Of a stretch of 64,000 nt of DNA, positions 18,209 through 27,106 are shown piece after piece. Each line of letters begins with the position of its first letter. The stretch's first letter is position 1. Below the pieces are notes generated by a model, which made no database searches, had not been told where the DNA came from, and was given only the letters and a program-made list of their open reading frames with translations. The position numbers and the translations under genes were made by a program. Source of the DNA: Pseudomonas putida (GTDB lineage: Bacteria > Pseudomonadota > Gammaproteobacteria > Pseudomonadales > Pseudomonadaceae). The stretch is taken from contig NZ_MKZO01000001.1 of NCBI RefSeq assembly GCF_001941965.1, forward strand, positions 62,001 to 126,000, read 5' to 3'.

Positions 18209-18298
18209 GGCAGGGTCCGGACGATCAGCAGATGACCGTCACGATAAAGACCTGAACGCTTGATTAAAAACGATGAATTATTGAGCCATCCTCAAGTT

Positions 18299-19183
18299 TT
18301 ACTCATCGGTCAGTGCAGCCTGCCGGCGGATCGCCTGGGCCAGCGCCGCTGCCAGGCGGCCTCGGGGGCGATCCTCGCGTTCGATCAGGACCACCTTGCG
18401 GGTCCGCTGCGGATCACCGAAAGGACGGTAGGCCAGATGCTCGATGCGCTGCAGCATCCGATCCGACGACGGCACGATGGACACGCCCAGGCCGCTGGCG
18501 ACCATCCGTATCAGCGCCTCCTGGCTATCCAGTTCCATGGTGGTGCGCACCCGCAGGCGCATGCGCCGCAGCTCGCGCTCGATGGTGCGCCCGGCCCAGG
18601 CGCGGCGGTCGAAGCGGAAGAAGGGCTGCTCCTGCAACAAGGTCCGCGAATCGATATCGGCCAGTTGCCGCGGCGCGATGATCCAGAAGCCGTCCTCGTA
18701 CAGCACCGTGCTCACCAGGCCATAAGGATGCGGCTTGACCGGCTCGGTGGTGACCGCCGCGTCCAGTTCCCCCGCCTCGACCCGGGTCGCCAGCTCCGCC
18801 GACATCCCCGACAGCACGTTGACGCGAAGATGGGGATGCTCGCTGCTCAACGCGGCCAGCGCCGCCGGCAGGATGCCCGCCAGCGCCGTATGGATGGCGC
18901 CTACCCGCAAGCGCCCGCGCAGCTCGCTGTCCTCGCCAAGATCCGCCGCGATGCTGTCGTACAGCGCCAGGATCTCCCGCGCCCGCTCCAGGGCCAGGTG
19001 CCCGGCCTCGGTCAGCACCGGCAGGCGCCGCGAGCGGTCGAACAGCGGCGCGTTGAACTCCTCCTCCAGCCCGCGGATATGCAGGCTCACCGCCGACTGG
19101 GTGAGGTGCACCGCCTCGGCGGCACGGGCAAACGAGCCGTGTTGGGCAATGGCGACCAGGGTTCGCAAGGCACGCAGGGACAT
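18299..19183 (-). CDS. LysR-family transcriptional regulator
   Basis: A 294-residue LysR regulator. The N-terminal winged helix-turn-helix (about 1-60, FARAAEAVHLTQSAVSLHIRGLE) is followed by the periplasmic-binding-protein-like effector domain (about 88-290). It is placed upstream of the AEC transporter on the same strand. The ATG at 19183 fits the family start (MSLRALRTLVAIAQHG) although its ribosome site is weak. The effector is unknown. Confidence 0.9.
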   Translation of the reverse strand: MSLRALRTLVAIAQHGSFARAAEAVHLTQSAVSLHIRGLEEEFNAPLFDRSRRLPVLTEAGHLALERAREILALYDSIAADLGEDSELRGRLRVGAIHTALAGILPAALAALSSEHPHLRVNVLSGMSAELATRVEAGELDAAVTTEPVKPHPYGLVSTVLYEDGFWIIAPRQLADIDSRTLLQEQPFFRFDRRAWAGRTIERELRRMRLRVRTTMELDSQEALIRMVASGLGVSIVPSSDRMLQRIEHLAYRPFGDPQRTRKVVLIEREDRPRGRLAAALAQAIRRQAALTDE

Positions 19184-19331
19184 GGGTAAAAGTCCGTAGG
19201 AAATGATGAATGGTCTGATCGGCGGCCTCGCTGGCACGCCAGATGCTTTCGACTTCGACTACGTTTAATTGAACCTGACCGGAAGTAAACAAGTCTCGGG
19301 AAAAAGAACACGGATTTACAGGATTGCACCC

Positions 19332-19724
19332 ATGTCAGGAAAGGAACGCAGATACAAGGCCAGGGCCACTATCATCTGCCTGCGCAGCGGCAAGGTGTTG
19401 CTGGTGCGCAAGAAAGGCGGCAAGTGGAACTTCCCCGGTGGCACGGTCGAAGCCGGCGAGCAGCCGGTACAGGCTGCCGCCCGTGAGCTCGAAGAAGAAA
19501 CCCGGCTGCGCTGCCTTGGGCTGTTGCAATTGTGCTCGGTTGAAGTGGGCAATATCGTCCATCACGTCTTCACCACCCAGTTCGACGACTACACCGAAGC
19601 GGTGGCCGACAACGAGATCGTCGCCTGTAAATGGGTACGTCGCGAACAGCTCGACGGCACCGCGCTCACCGCCAATGCCACAGCGCTGATGCTACGCCGG
19701 CTGCCTGCCCTCTGCGCCGGTTGA
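19332..19724 (+). CDS. NUDIX hydrolase
   Basis: A 130-residue NUDIX domain protein. The box runs from G40 (GGTVEAGEQPVQ) to RELEEETRL and keeps the metal-binding REXXEE core; the last glycine of the consensus is a threonine. The small size and KKGGKWNFPGG opening suit a nucleotide or diphosphate cleaner, with the substrate not predictable. It is divergent from the LysR gene. Confidence 0.88.
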   Translation: MSGKERRYKARATIICLRSGKVLLVRKKGGKWNFPGGTVEAGEQPVQAAARELEEETRLRCLGLLQLCSVEVGNIVHHVFTTQFDDYTEAVADNEIVACKWVRREQLDGTALTANATALMLRRLPALCAG

Positions 19725-19732
19725 ACCGCGCG

Positions 19733-19766
19733 TTTTGCACGGCCCGTCCGGGCCGGTCATGCAAAA
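19733..19766 (+). terminator. Hairpin after the NUDIX gene
   Basis: TTTTGCA (19733) pairs with TGCAAAA (19760), and inside it GGCCCG pairs with CGGGCC. It begins eight bases after the NUDIX stop and has no long T-run, so termination is likely but not certain. Confidence 0.55.
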
Positions 19767-19920
19767 TGCACCGCCCCTCCTCCGCCCTCGCCAATGTTTG
19801 CTGGCTAAAACCCCTGTGACCAAACAGGCACGGCATTCGCAATGATCCCGTCACAATCCGATGCCTCGGCGCATCACGGCTGGTCAAACGGCTGGACAGC
19901 AAAACGGAGGGATTCCACCA

Positions 19921-20205
19921 ATGGCGGGACAACAGTTGTACGTAATCGACTATGAGCTTCAGGGTCAGCCGCGCAGTTTCATCATTCGCCTGGAAAACAT
20001 GGACAACGCCGAGGCCTGGCACTGGGCGAGTTGCGATGCCGGGGTGGGGGTGATTCCGCGCTTCGGGCAGCAGAAGATCAAGAAGGTCAGCCGGCCGATG
20101 GCCGAGCGCTACGGGATTACCAACGTGCGCTGGCGCGTGTCGGGCAAGGGCCCGGAGTTCAAGCCGATGCCGGTGGATATGGGGAAGTTTGCCGGGTCTG
20201 ATTGA
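19921..20205 (+). CDS. Small conserved Pseudomonas protein (DUF6555-like)
   Basis: A 94-residue soluble protein beginning MAGQQLYVIDYELQGQPRSF, with a conserved LENMDNAEAWHWASCDAGVG core and a basic middle (QQKIKKVSRPMAERYGI). It looks like the small Pseudomonas family annotated as DUF6555; the name is from memory. Function unknown. The ribosome site GGAGG supports this start. Confidence 0.7.
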   Translation: MAGQQLYVIDYELQGQPRSFIIRLENMDNAEAWHWASCDAGVGVIPRFGQQKIKKVSRPMAERYGITNVRWRVSGKGPEFKPMPVDMGKFAGSD

Positions 20206-20221
20206 TCCAGGGTGGCCTCTC

Positions 20222-20306
20222 GGGCCTCATCGCTGGCAAGCCAGCTCCCACAGTGACCGCATGCACCGCCGGACCCGTGGGAGCTGGCTTGCCAGCGATG
20301 AGGCCC
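20222..20306. repeat. REP pair (REPIN)
   Basis: Full inverted pair (GGGCCTCATCGCTGGCAAG ... GCCAGCGATGAGGCCC) with a spacer of about 25 bases (GTGACCGCATGCACCGCCGG) between convergent genes. Confidence 0.9.
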
Positions 20307-20312
20307 TGAAAG

Positions 20313-20813
20313 TCACCCGAGAACCTTGGCCATTTCCGCCGTCTTATCCCATCCAAGCCCCTCATACACCGGCCGCCCCACCTCGGTAGCATGCAACACC
20401 GCAAACCCCAGCCCGCGCCGGGTGAACTCCGCCTCTCCCAGCCTCATCAACTTCGAAGCCAGACCCCGCCGCCGATACGCCGGCTCCACATACACATTCA
20501 GCACATACCCCCGCTGGTCCTGCTGCGGATGCGCCGGATGCGGTGGCCACTCGATGCTCATCAAGCCGATCGCCGCCGCGACCGTCCCGTCACCCAGCAC
20601 GGCGAACCCGTAGTAGCGCCCATCCTCCAGGCGCGGCAGCAGCCAGGGCCGGAAGTGCTCGCTCATCACCCGCAACGTCGCCGGATCACCGCCAGCCTCC
20701 AGGAACATCGCCTCGCGATGCACGCAAATCAGTTCGGCGTCCTCCGGCAGCAGCCGGCGAACGGTCAGCGGAGCGAAATCGATATCACCGGGAATGTCGG
20801 TCATCACACTCAT
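20313..20813 (-). CDS. GNAT family N-acetyltransferase
   Basis: A 166-residue acetyltransferase. Motif A, which binds acetyl-CoA, is clear (LNVYVEPAYRRRGLASKLM, about 104-122), followed by a motif B-like segment (GRPVYEGLGWDKTAEM). The substrate cannot be inferred. A second ATG nine bases downstream (20804) is an equally possible start. Confidence 0.87.
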   Translation of the reverse strand: MSVMTDIPGDIDFAPLTVRRLLPEDAELICVHREAMFLEAGGDPATLRVMSEHFRPWLLPRLEDGRYYGFAVLGDGTVAAAIGLMSIEWPPHPAHPQQDQRGYVLNVYVEPAYRRRGLASKLMRLGEAEFTRRGLGFAVLHATEVGRPVYEGLGWDKTAEMAKVLG

Positions 20814-21059
20814 ACCTTGGTCGGAGGCCCCGATTGTGAAACCCGTCCCGGCAAAGCGTTAGACACAGATCCGCTTTGCCCTCGCCATACAGTTGCGCCC
20901 TGCGACCAAAGTACCGACCCCATCGACGACAAAGAAAAACTTCTTTGCCCAAGCGTCAAATGCCCTCTATGAATTGCACATCACGCCCACTTGATCGCAA
21001 CTCCATGCATCGAGCGCAATACGGGCGCAAAAGCTTTTCTACACACAGGCAACGTTGAC

Positions 21060-21944
21060 ATGAACAACAACAAGACGACGGATGCTGTACCGTTTTCCCC
21101 TTCCGCCCACTGGATCGGCCCGGCGCTGTTCGCCCTGCTGGCTTTCGCCGCCAACTCGATCTTCTGCCGCCTGGCCCTCATGCATGGCGATATCGACGCG
21201 CACTCGTTCACTGCCGTACGCCTGCTCAGTGGCGCGCTGTTGCTCTTCTGCCTGGTGCGTCTGCGCCAGCCTGGCCAGGCCCTGGGCGGCAGTTGGAAGG
21301 GCGGGCTGGCGCTGCTTGCCTATGCCTGGCTGTTTTCCATCGCCTATGTGCAACTGGGCGCGGGGGTCGGCGCGCTGATCCTGTTCGGTGCGGTGCAGAT
21401 CACCATGTTCGCCTGGTCCTGGTTCAAGGGCGACCGGGTCGAGGCGCGGGTGCTGGCGGGCATGCTGGTGGCCTTCGCCGGGCTGATCGCCCTGCTGCTG
21501 CCCGGGGCCAACGCGCCTGCGCCGCTGAGCGCGCTGTTCATGGTGGTGTCCGGCATCGCCTGGGGCGCCTACTCGCTGATCGGCAAGGGCTCGGCCGATC
21601 CGCTGGGCGACACCGCGGGCAATTTCCTGCGCAGCCTGCCGTTGCTGGCAATCCCGGCACTGGTGGCCCTGCCTTCCGGTCAGCTCACGGCCAACGCCCA
21701 CGGGCTGCTCTATGCCCTGGCCTCCGGCGTGCTTGCGTCAGGCGCGGGTTATGCGGTGTGGTATGGCGTGCTCAAGCAGGTCAGCGCGCAGCAGGCGGCC
21801 ACCATGCAACTGAGCGTGCCAGTGATTGCTGCGCTGGGTGGGGTGGTGCTGCTGGGGGAACCATTGTCACTGCGCTTGGCAGTTATTTCGGCAGTGGTTC
21901 TGGGTGGGGTGGGACTGGCGTTGGGCAGGCGGAAGGCGAAATAA
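21060..21944 (+). CDS. EamA/DMT-family transporter
   Basis: A 294-residue membrane protein with ten hydrophobic helices arranged as two EamA repeats (about 20-145 and 155-290). The drug/metabolite transporter family exports amino acids, nucleosides or metabolites. The second repeat ends with the typical LGEPLSLRLAVISAVVLGGVGLAL. The ligand is unknown. It is divergent from the GNAT gene with 246 bases between, in which I see no clear operator. Confidence 0.88.
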   Translation: MNNNKTTDAVPFSPSAHWIGPALFALLAFAANSIFCRLALMHGDIDAHSFTAVRLLSGALLLFCLVRLRQPGQALGGSWKGGLALLAYAWLFSIAYVQLGAGVGALILFGAVQITMFAWSWFKGDRVEARVLAGMLVAFAGLIALLLPGANAPAPLSALFMVVSGIAWGAYSLIGKGSADPLGDTAGNFLRSLPLLAIPALVALPSGQLTANAHGLLYALASGVLASGAGYAVWYGVLKQVSAQQAATMQLSVPVIAALGGVVLLGEPLSLRLAVISAVVLGGVGLALGRRKAK

Positions 21945-22153
21945 CACGGCCAAGATTGGCCATATTCGGCTACGAAACTTCACCGGCTTCCGACTTTCTT
22001 GTAGGCAATTTCCCAAGCATACTTCCGCCGCTTGTTTGCCGTTGCGTGCTGGGGAAACGCTGCCTAGTCTTGCTGCCGTCGCTGATGTCTGGCGACCGGC
22101 TTTGACAGGCCGAAGTTTGCAGATTCTCCCTCAGCACCAGCCTCCTGCTTAAT

Positions 22154-22229
22154 GGCGGCTGTACGTGTGGGCGCACTCGTGCGCGCCGGGCTTCTCTGCT
22201 CTCGGTCTGTCAACCCACGTACAGCTGCC
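22154..22229 (+). ncRNA. Structured leader RNA upstream of a small Pseudomonas gene
   Basis: The outer arms GGCGGCTGTACGTG (22154-22167) and CACGTACAGCTGCC (about 22215-22229) pair almost perfectly, enclosing an inner hairpin GCGCA-CTCG-TGCGC (22171-22184). It lies within a 340-base gap and ends 55 bases before the DUF3077-like gene. I recall near-identical leaders ahead of other members of that family in Pseudomonas, which suggests a cis-acting RNA element, but no named family is assigned. Confidence 0.5.
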
Positions 22230-22284
22230 ACCCGATTGTTTGACAGCACTTCGGGGTCAGTTTCATCAGCAGAGAGAGGTATCC

Positions 22285-22596
22285 ATGAAAAAGATCGTCC
22301 CCGATCCACCCGCACCATCCCCGCGTGCCGTCACCGTCCACACCCGCTTCGCCGCCTGCAATGGCCATCATCCCCCGTTGTTTGCCGTATGTGCCGGCGC
22401 CGATGTGGACGAGGCATTGCTCCATCTCATCGTGCTGCTGCGCTCGGCCTATGAAACCAATCTGCAGGCCTGCGATGTAGTGAAGGACAATCATCTCGCC
22501 GGCATCCTCTGGGCGACCCAGCACACCCTGGAGGCATCGCAGGCGTTGGCCGAGTCGATGTTGAGCGGGATCGCGCAGCAGCAGGCTTCGGGTTGA
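22285..22596 (+). CDS. Small Pseudomonas protein (DUF3077/DUF6124-like)
   Basis: A 103-residue protein opening MKKIVPDPP, the usual start of a Pseudomonas family of small paralogues. A hydrophobic/helical middle follows (DVDEALLHLIVLLRSAYETN, then LAGILWATQHTLEASQALAES). The function is unknown. It is preceded by the structured leader at 22154-22229, which may control its expression. GAGAGG precedes the ATG. Confidence 0.65.
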   Translation: MKKIVPDPPAPSPRAVTVHTRFAACNGHHPPLFAVCAGADVDEALLHLIVLLRSAYETNLQACDVVKDNHLAGILWATQHTLEASQALAESMLSGIAQQQASG

Positions 22597-22623
22597 GTCA
22601 GCACTGATTCCGTCGTTGCTGAT

Positions 22624-22709
22624 GGCCTCATCGCCGGCAAGACCGGCTCCCACAGAGTTCTGCGGTGCACGCGGTCACTGTGGGAGCTGGCTTGCCAGCG
22701 ATGAGGCCG
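22624..22709. repeat. REP pair (REPIN)
   Basis: Inverted pair GGCCTCATCGCCGGC ... GCCAGCGATGAGGCC. The two halves are of slightly different subtype (GCCGG versus GCTGG). It lies in the gap before the YceK-like gene. Confidence 0.88.
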
Positions 22710-22837
22710 GAACTGACAGAAGTAGTCCCCCGCCTACCCCAGCACCATTTCCCTCCTACCTTCCCCTCGCCGTCGGCTGATAGCCCGACATCCGGCTCCA
22801 GCGGTTAACTACCCGCTCTTCGCAAAGGAGTCACCCA

Positions 22838-23173
22838 ATGACCATCCGCAACCTGCTCTTGATCTTCATCGCCCTGGCCCTGACCGGCTGCGGGACCTTC
22901 AATACCGTGGTGCGCGGCGACCAGGTGACGGCAAAGAACCTCCGGGAATGGCGTACCCACTGCGCCTCCCTGCCCCGGGTCTACAGCGGGGCGGTGTACA
23001 ACTTCTGCCTGCTGAATGGCGAGCCGAACTATTCCACCCGCGCTCCCGGCTCGCCTGCCGGGATACCCTTCGCCGTAGTGGATATCGCCTTGTCCGGTGT
23101 GCTGGATACCCTGGCATTGCCGTACACGATCTATCGCCAGGTGGAGGACGGGAATATCGAACTCCATCCGTAG
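22838..23173 (+). CDS. YceK/YidQ family lipoprotein
   Basis: A 111-residue lipoprotein with lipobox LTGC (Cys at 18) and the family core YSGAVYNFCLL ... DIALSGVLDTLALPYTIYRQ. Position +2 after the cysteine is Gly, compatible with sorting to the outer membrane. The family function is unknown. AAAGGAG precedes the start. It is convergent with the histidine kinase gene, whose end is six bases away. Confidence 0.82.
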   Translation: MTIRNLLLIFIALALTGCGTFNTVVRGDQVTAKNLREWRTHCASLPRVYSGAVYNFCLLNGEPNYSTRAPGSPAGIPFAVVDIALSGVLDTLALPYTIYRQVEDGNIELHP

Positions 23174-23178
23174 TGGGA

Positions 23179-23877
23179 TCAGGGCAAATACAACCTGAAT
23201 AACCCGCCACCCAACGCCCCGCCATTGGCAATCTCGATCCGCCCCGCCACACCATTACGGGCATGCAGCGCCGCGATCCGCGCCGCGAAATACAACCCCA
23301 GCCCGGTACTCGCGGTGCTGTGCTCGATGCCCTGAACGTATTCGTCCTGCTGCGCGATCATCGCCGCCGGGAAGCCCGCGCCGTCGTCGTTGACGCTGAT
23401 CACCAAGGCGTCGTTCTCCTCGCGCACGGTGACCAGCAAGGCATGCCCGGCATAGCGGGTGGCGTTGTTGATGATGTTGGAAATCACCGACTCCACCAGC
23501 TCGCGATCAAAGAAGCCCAGCGGTGTGGCTTCGTCGATTTCATAGCGGGCGACGATGCCGCGGCTGTCGAGAATTTCCTGGTAACCGGCCAGCAGCCCGC
23601 CGATGAAATCATCGAGGTCGTGGTAGCCCGGCAGCATCGGCAACTGGTTGATACCGAGTTTGTACAGGCCCAACAGCTGCACCAGCATACCGTTGAGGTG
23701 CACGAACTCATGCTCGATCACCACCTGTTCCGGCCCTTGCTGGTGGCTCTCCGGCAAGCGCGCCAGCCACTGGCTGTGCGCGCGCATGAGCATGGCAAGC
23801 GAGTTCTTCATGTCGTGCACGGTGGAGGCGATCACCGTGGAAAAATCCAGCCCCGATTCCTTGTCCCTGGACATCAT
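23179..23877 (-). CDS. Soluble sensor histidine kinase
   Basis: A 232-residue cytoplasmic kinase without membrane segments or sensor domain. The phosphoacceptor is H21 (STVHDMKNSLAML), and the ATPase domain has the N box (VISNIINNATRYA), G1 (DDGAGF) and G2 (TGLGLYFAARI). Its start overlaps the stop of the response regulator gene (TGA within ATGATG), so the two are translationally coupled. With no input domain of its own, its signal must come through a partner, perhaps the TPR regulator. Confidence 0.88.
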   Translation of the reverse strand: MMSRDKESGLDFSTVIASTVHDMKNSLAMLMRAHSQWLARLPESHQQGPEQVVIEHEFVHLNGMLVQLLGLYKLGINQLPMLPGYHDLDDFIGGLLAGYQEILDSRGIVARYEIDEATPLGFFDRELVESVISNIINNATRYAGHALLVTVREENDALVISVNDDGAGFPAAMIAQQDEYVQGIEHSTASTGLGLYFAARIAALHARNGVAGRIEIANGGALGGGLFRLYLP

Positions 23878-25481
23878 GACCCCACAGCGCGAATGCGCAA
23901 TTTTCGGTAGCGCTCATAGCGCGGATCGGTGTCGGGAATGCCGGCCACCTTGGCCAGGCAATCGCGACACTCCTGCAGCAGCGCCGCCGCCGGATTTTCC
24001 CCGCCGATACGCAGCAGGGCCTGGGCGGTATTGAGGGCGATGCTGATGTTTTTCGGTTGCAGCTTGAGGGCTTTGCGGAACTGCTCCAGCGCTTCGTGCA
24101 ACTGCCCGGCCTGGTAGCTGCGCACGCCCTGGCGGTTAAGGTCGACGGCTTCGTTGCCGGCGCCGAGGATGCTCGGGTCGTCAGTGAGCTTGGCGATGCT
24201 CTGCATCACCGCATTGTCATCGCCGTAGACCTCGACGCAGTTCTTCAGGATGTTTTTGCCGGCGTCTTCCTGGCCCAGTTGCTTGAGCTGGGCGGCGACG
24301 GCCAGGGCGGCCTCGGCGGAGAAGAACTGGTCCATGGTTTCCAGGCGGGCCATGGCCGCCTCGGTGAGCTTGGCGGCGGTCTCGGCATCACCGGCCTGGG
24401 CCACGCCAGTGGCCTTGATCAGGCGCGCACGGACCTGCAGGCCCTGGTCTTCGCCGTACTCCTTGGCCACCTCGCCGAGCACCTGGTTGATCTCGACCCG
24501 GGTCCGCGCATCGAGGCCGTTGCCGGTGTTTTTCTGGATCAGTGCCTGGGCCAGGCCGAGGTTGCTTTCCGGGTCTTTGAAGCGCGAGTTCTGGCCCTGG
24601 CTGACCGCCTGGCGATAGGCCCGCGAAGCACCGTCGAAGTCGGCGTTGGCCAGGGCTAGCTTGCCCAGCAGCATCTGCCGCTTCACGGCCAGCGGCGAGA
24701 GGCGTACGGCGTCTTCCAGCACATGCTGGGCGCGGCGGTTGTCGCCCATCGACATCAGCACTTCAGCCAGGCCGTCGTACAGGCCCGGCATCACCGGGAA
24801 GGCCTTGATCGCCTGCTCGTAGATTTCCTTGGCCTGGGTAGCCTGCCCACGCTTGAACAACAACTTGCCCAGCGCCGAATAGGCCCAGGGCGTCGGGCGG
24901 TTGGCGAGGATCGCCTTGAGAAAGCGCTCCAGTTCTTCATGGCGGTTCAATGCGGCCATGGCATCGGCGCGGTAGCGCAGGCACAGCGGGGCGAAACGCG
25001 GATCCTGGCGGCACAGTTGCTCGCAGGCCACCAGTACTTGCGCCGGGTTGCCGCGATCGAGGGCCTGGAGAATCGGCTTGAGCAGGGTCTTGCGCTGCAC
25101 CAGCTTGTCCAGGCGCTGGGTCAGGCCGACGCGGTTGAAGGGCTTGGTCAAGTAGGCGTCCGGTTCGTGCTCCAGGGCACTGAGGACCACGGCCTGGCTG
25201 CTCTCGGCGGTGATCATGACGAAGATCGCTTCATGACTGATCAGCTTGTCGAGCATCAGGTCTTCGAGCACCTGCTGGCCGTTTTTCTTGCCGTCGCCCA
25301 TGTGGAAGTCATGCAGGACGAAGTCGTAGCGCTTCTGCCCGCACATGCGGATCGCCGTCTCGCCGCTCTCGGCGGTGTCGACGTCCTTGATCCCCACCTC
25401 GCGCAGCATGGAGCGCAGCGACGTGCGGAAATCGGTGAAGTCGTCGACGATGAGAAAACTCTTTTGGCTGTAGACCAGCAT
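23874..25481 (-). CDS. Response regulator with TPR domain
   Basis: A 535-residue regulator. The N-terminal receiver (about 1-125) has acidic residues VDD, phosphoacceptor D58 (LHDFHMGDG) and the conserved lysine in YLTKPFN. The rest (about 150-520) is a helical array of tetratricopeptide repeats, for example PWAYSALGKLLFKRGQATQA and GVRSYQAGQLHEALEQFRKA. There is no DNA-binding or enzymatic output, so it acts by protein contacts. It is followed by the cognate kinase, overlapping by four bases. Confidence 0.88.
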   Translation of the reverse strand: MLVYSQKSFLIVDDFTDFRTSLRSMLREVGIKDVDTAESGETAIRMCGQKRYDFVLHDFHMGDGKKNGQQVLEDLMLDKLISHEAIFVMITAESSQAVVLSALEHEPDAYLTKPFNRVGLTQRLDKLVQRKTLLKPILQALDRGNPAQVLVACEQLCRQDPRFAPLCLRYRADAMAALNRHEELERFLKAILANRPTPWAYSALGKLLFKRGQATQAKEIYEQAIKAFPVMPGLYDGLAEVLMSMGDNRRAQHVLEDAVRLSPLAVKRQMLLGKLALANADFDGASRAYRQAVSQGQNSRFKDPESNLGLAQALIQKNTGNGLDARTRVEINQVLGEVAKEYGEDQGLQVRARLIKATGVAQAGDAETAAKLTEAAMARLETMDQFFSAEAALAVAAQLKQLGQEDAGKNILKNCVEVYGDDNAVMQSIAKLTDDPSILGAGNEAVDLNRQGVRSYQAGQLHEALEQFRKALKLQPKNISIALNTAQALLRIGGENPAAALLQECRDCLAKVAGIPDTDPRYERYRKLRIRAVGS

Positions 25482-25727
25482 CCGCAGAACCTGTCTTGGA
25501 ATTGAATGAAACGCACACGAACACACACAAGGACAGGCGCCTGGAAGGAACCAGGACGAAATCGTCGCCGCCGATCGTCGTAACGCTATCGGCAGCACGC
25601 GACAATTGCTTGAGCCGGCGAACGCCTGGGCGTCGACGGAGGTGAAACGAGGGCCGGGAGGGTGATGCCAGACAACAATAGCTAATTGCCACTATTGGAG
25701 TCCAGACTTCCGGCCCCGGGGTGTGCG

Positions 25728-26927
25728 CTAGTTCACTTGCGGGGCGGCGGCAGCCCTGCGCTGGCGGCTGTAGTTCAGCGCCCAGTGCGCCACCAGGCCG
25801 AAGATCAGGCCCCAGAAGGCGGCGGCCAGGCCGAGGAAACTCATGCCCGAAGCGGTGACCAGGAAGGTGATCAGTGCCGGCTCGCGCTGTTTCTCGACGG
25901 CCATGGCGCCGGCCAGCCCAGTCATGATCGCGCCGAACAGGGCCAGCCCGGCGAGGGCGGCGATCAGCTCGCGGGGCAAGGCCGCGAACACCGAGGCCAG
26001 GGTCGCGCCGAAGGTGCCCATCAGGATGTAGAACAGGCCGCAGGCGATCCCGGCCATATAGCGCTTGTTCGGTTGTTCGTGGGCCTCGCGGCCGGTGCAG
26101 ATGGCGGCGGTAATGGCCGCCAGGTTGAAGCCGTGGGAGCCGAAAGGCGCAAGCAGCACCGAGCCGATGGCGGTCACGGCGAGGATCGGTCGCGCCGGGG
26201 TGTCGTAGCCGGCGCTGCGCATCACCGCCATGCCCGGCACGTACTGCCCGGTGAGGCTGACCAGGGCCAGTGGCAGGCCGATATTGATCACCGCATGCCA
26301 GCTCCATTGCGGCGCGGTGAAATGCGGTTCGGCGAGGGCCAGGGTCAGCGCCGAGGCATTCAGTTCGCCGAGCAGGCCGGCCACGGCGCAGCCGACGATC
26401 AGCACCGAGAGGATCGCGTAGCGCGGCGACAGGCGCTTGAACACCAGGTAGCTGGCGAACATCGCCAGCACCAGCGCCGGCTGCAGCTTGATCGAGGTGA
26501 ACAGCTCGGCACCGAAGCGGAACAGGATTCCGGCGAGCATGGCCGCGGCGATGGCCTTGGGCAGGCGGCTCATCAGGCGGTCAAAGGCGCCGCTGAGACC
26601 GACCACGGCGATCACCAGCGCGGCGACGATATAGGCGCCGACTGCTTCGGCCAGGGACACCTGCGGCAGCATCGAGACCAGCAATGCCGCCCCCGGGGTC
26701 GACCAGGCAGTGATCACCGGGGCGCGCAGGCGCCAGCTGAGCAGCAGGCCGGTCACCCCGCTGCCGATGGAAATCGCCCAGATCCACGACGACACCTCGG
26801 CCGGCGACAGCTGCGCCTCGCGGGCGGCCTGGAACACGATGATCAGCGGGCCGGCGTAGGAAATGATCACGGCGATCAGGCCGGCGACCACGGCTGATAG
26901 CGAGAAGTCTTTTCTCAGGGTGTCCAT
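25728..26927 (-). CDS. benE: Benzoate/proton symporter BenE family
   Basis: A 399-residue transporter with 11-12 hydrophobic segments and the BenE core (APVITAWSTPGAALL, then LTGQYVPGMAVMRSAGY). The family imports benzoate with protons. No benzoate catabolic genes are nearby, so the actual substrate may differ. It is divergent from a MocR-type regulator and shares a repeat-rich operator region with it, which suggests direct control. Confidence 0.88.
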   Translation of the reverse strand: MDTLRKDFSLSAVVAGLIAVIISYAGPLIIVFQAAREAQLSPAEVSSWIWAISIGSGVTGLLLSWRLRAPVITAWSTPGAALLVSMLPQVSLAEAVGAYIVAALVIAVVGLSGAFDRLMSRLPKAIAAAMLAGILFRFGAELFTSIKLQPALVLAMFASYLVFKRLSPRYAILSVLIVGCAVAGLLGELNASALTLALAEPHFTAPQWSWHAVINIGLPLALVSLTGQYVPGMAVMRSAGYDTPARPILAVTAIGSVLLAPFGSHGFNLAAITAAICTGREAHEQPNKRYMAGIACGLFYILMGTFGATLASVFAALPRELIAALAGLALFGAIMTGLAGAMAVEKQREPALITFLVTASGMSFLGLAAAFWGLIFGLVAHWALNYSRQRRAAAAPQVN

Positions 26928-26958
26928 GTGGAGGTCTCCAGTGCGGAAGGGAAGCAAA

Positions 26959-27017
26959 TTGACTCGATCTTTTTTCAGCCTATTCGATTCAATTGAATCA
27001 ACTCAATAGACTCAATT
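26959..27017. promoter_or_regulatory. Probable MocR operator repeats
   Basis: The benE/mocR gap is rich in copies of an A(C/T)TCAAT-like word: AATTGACTCGAT (26958), GATTCAATTGAATC, a perfect 14-base palindrome (26986-26999), ACTCAATA (27001) and ACTCAATT (27010). MocR regulators bind closely spaced repeats of this type between divergent genes. Confidence 0.5.
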
Positions 27018-27106
27018 AAACAATTTGAAATATTCTCGCGTCATCCAAGGCCAATTGCTTCGATGTGATAGGCTCGGCCGCACTTGTTTCCATCGGTAGT
27101 ACGTCC

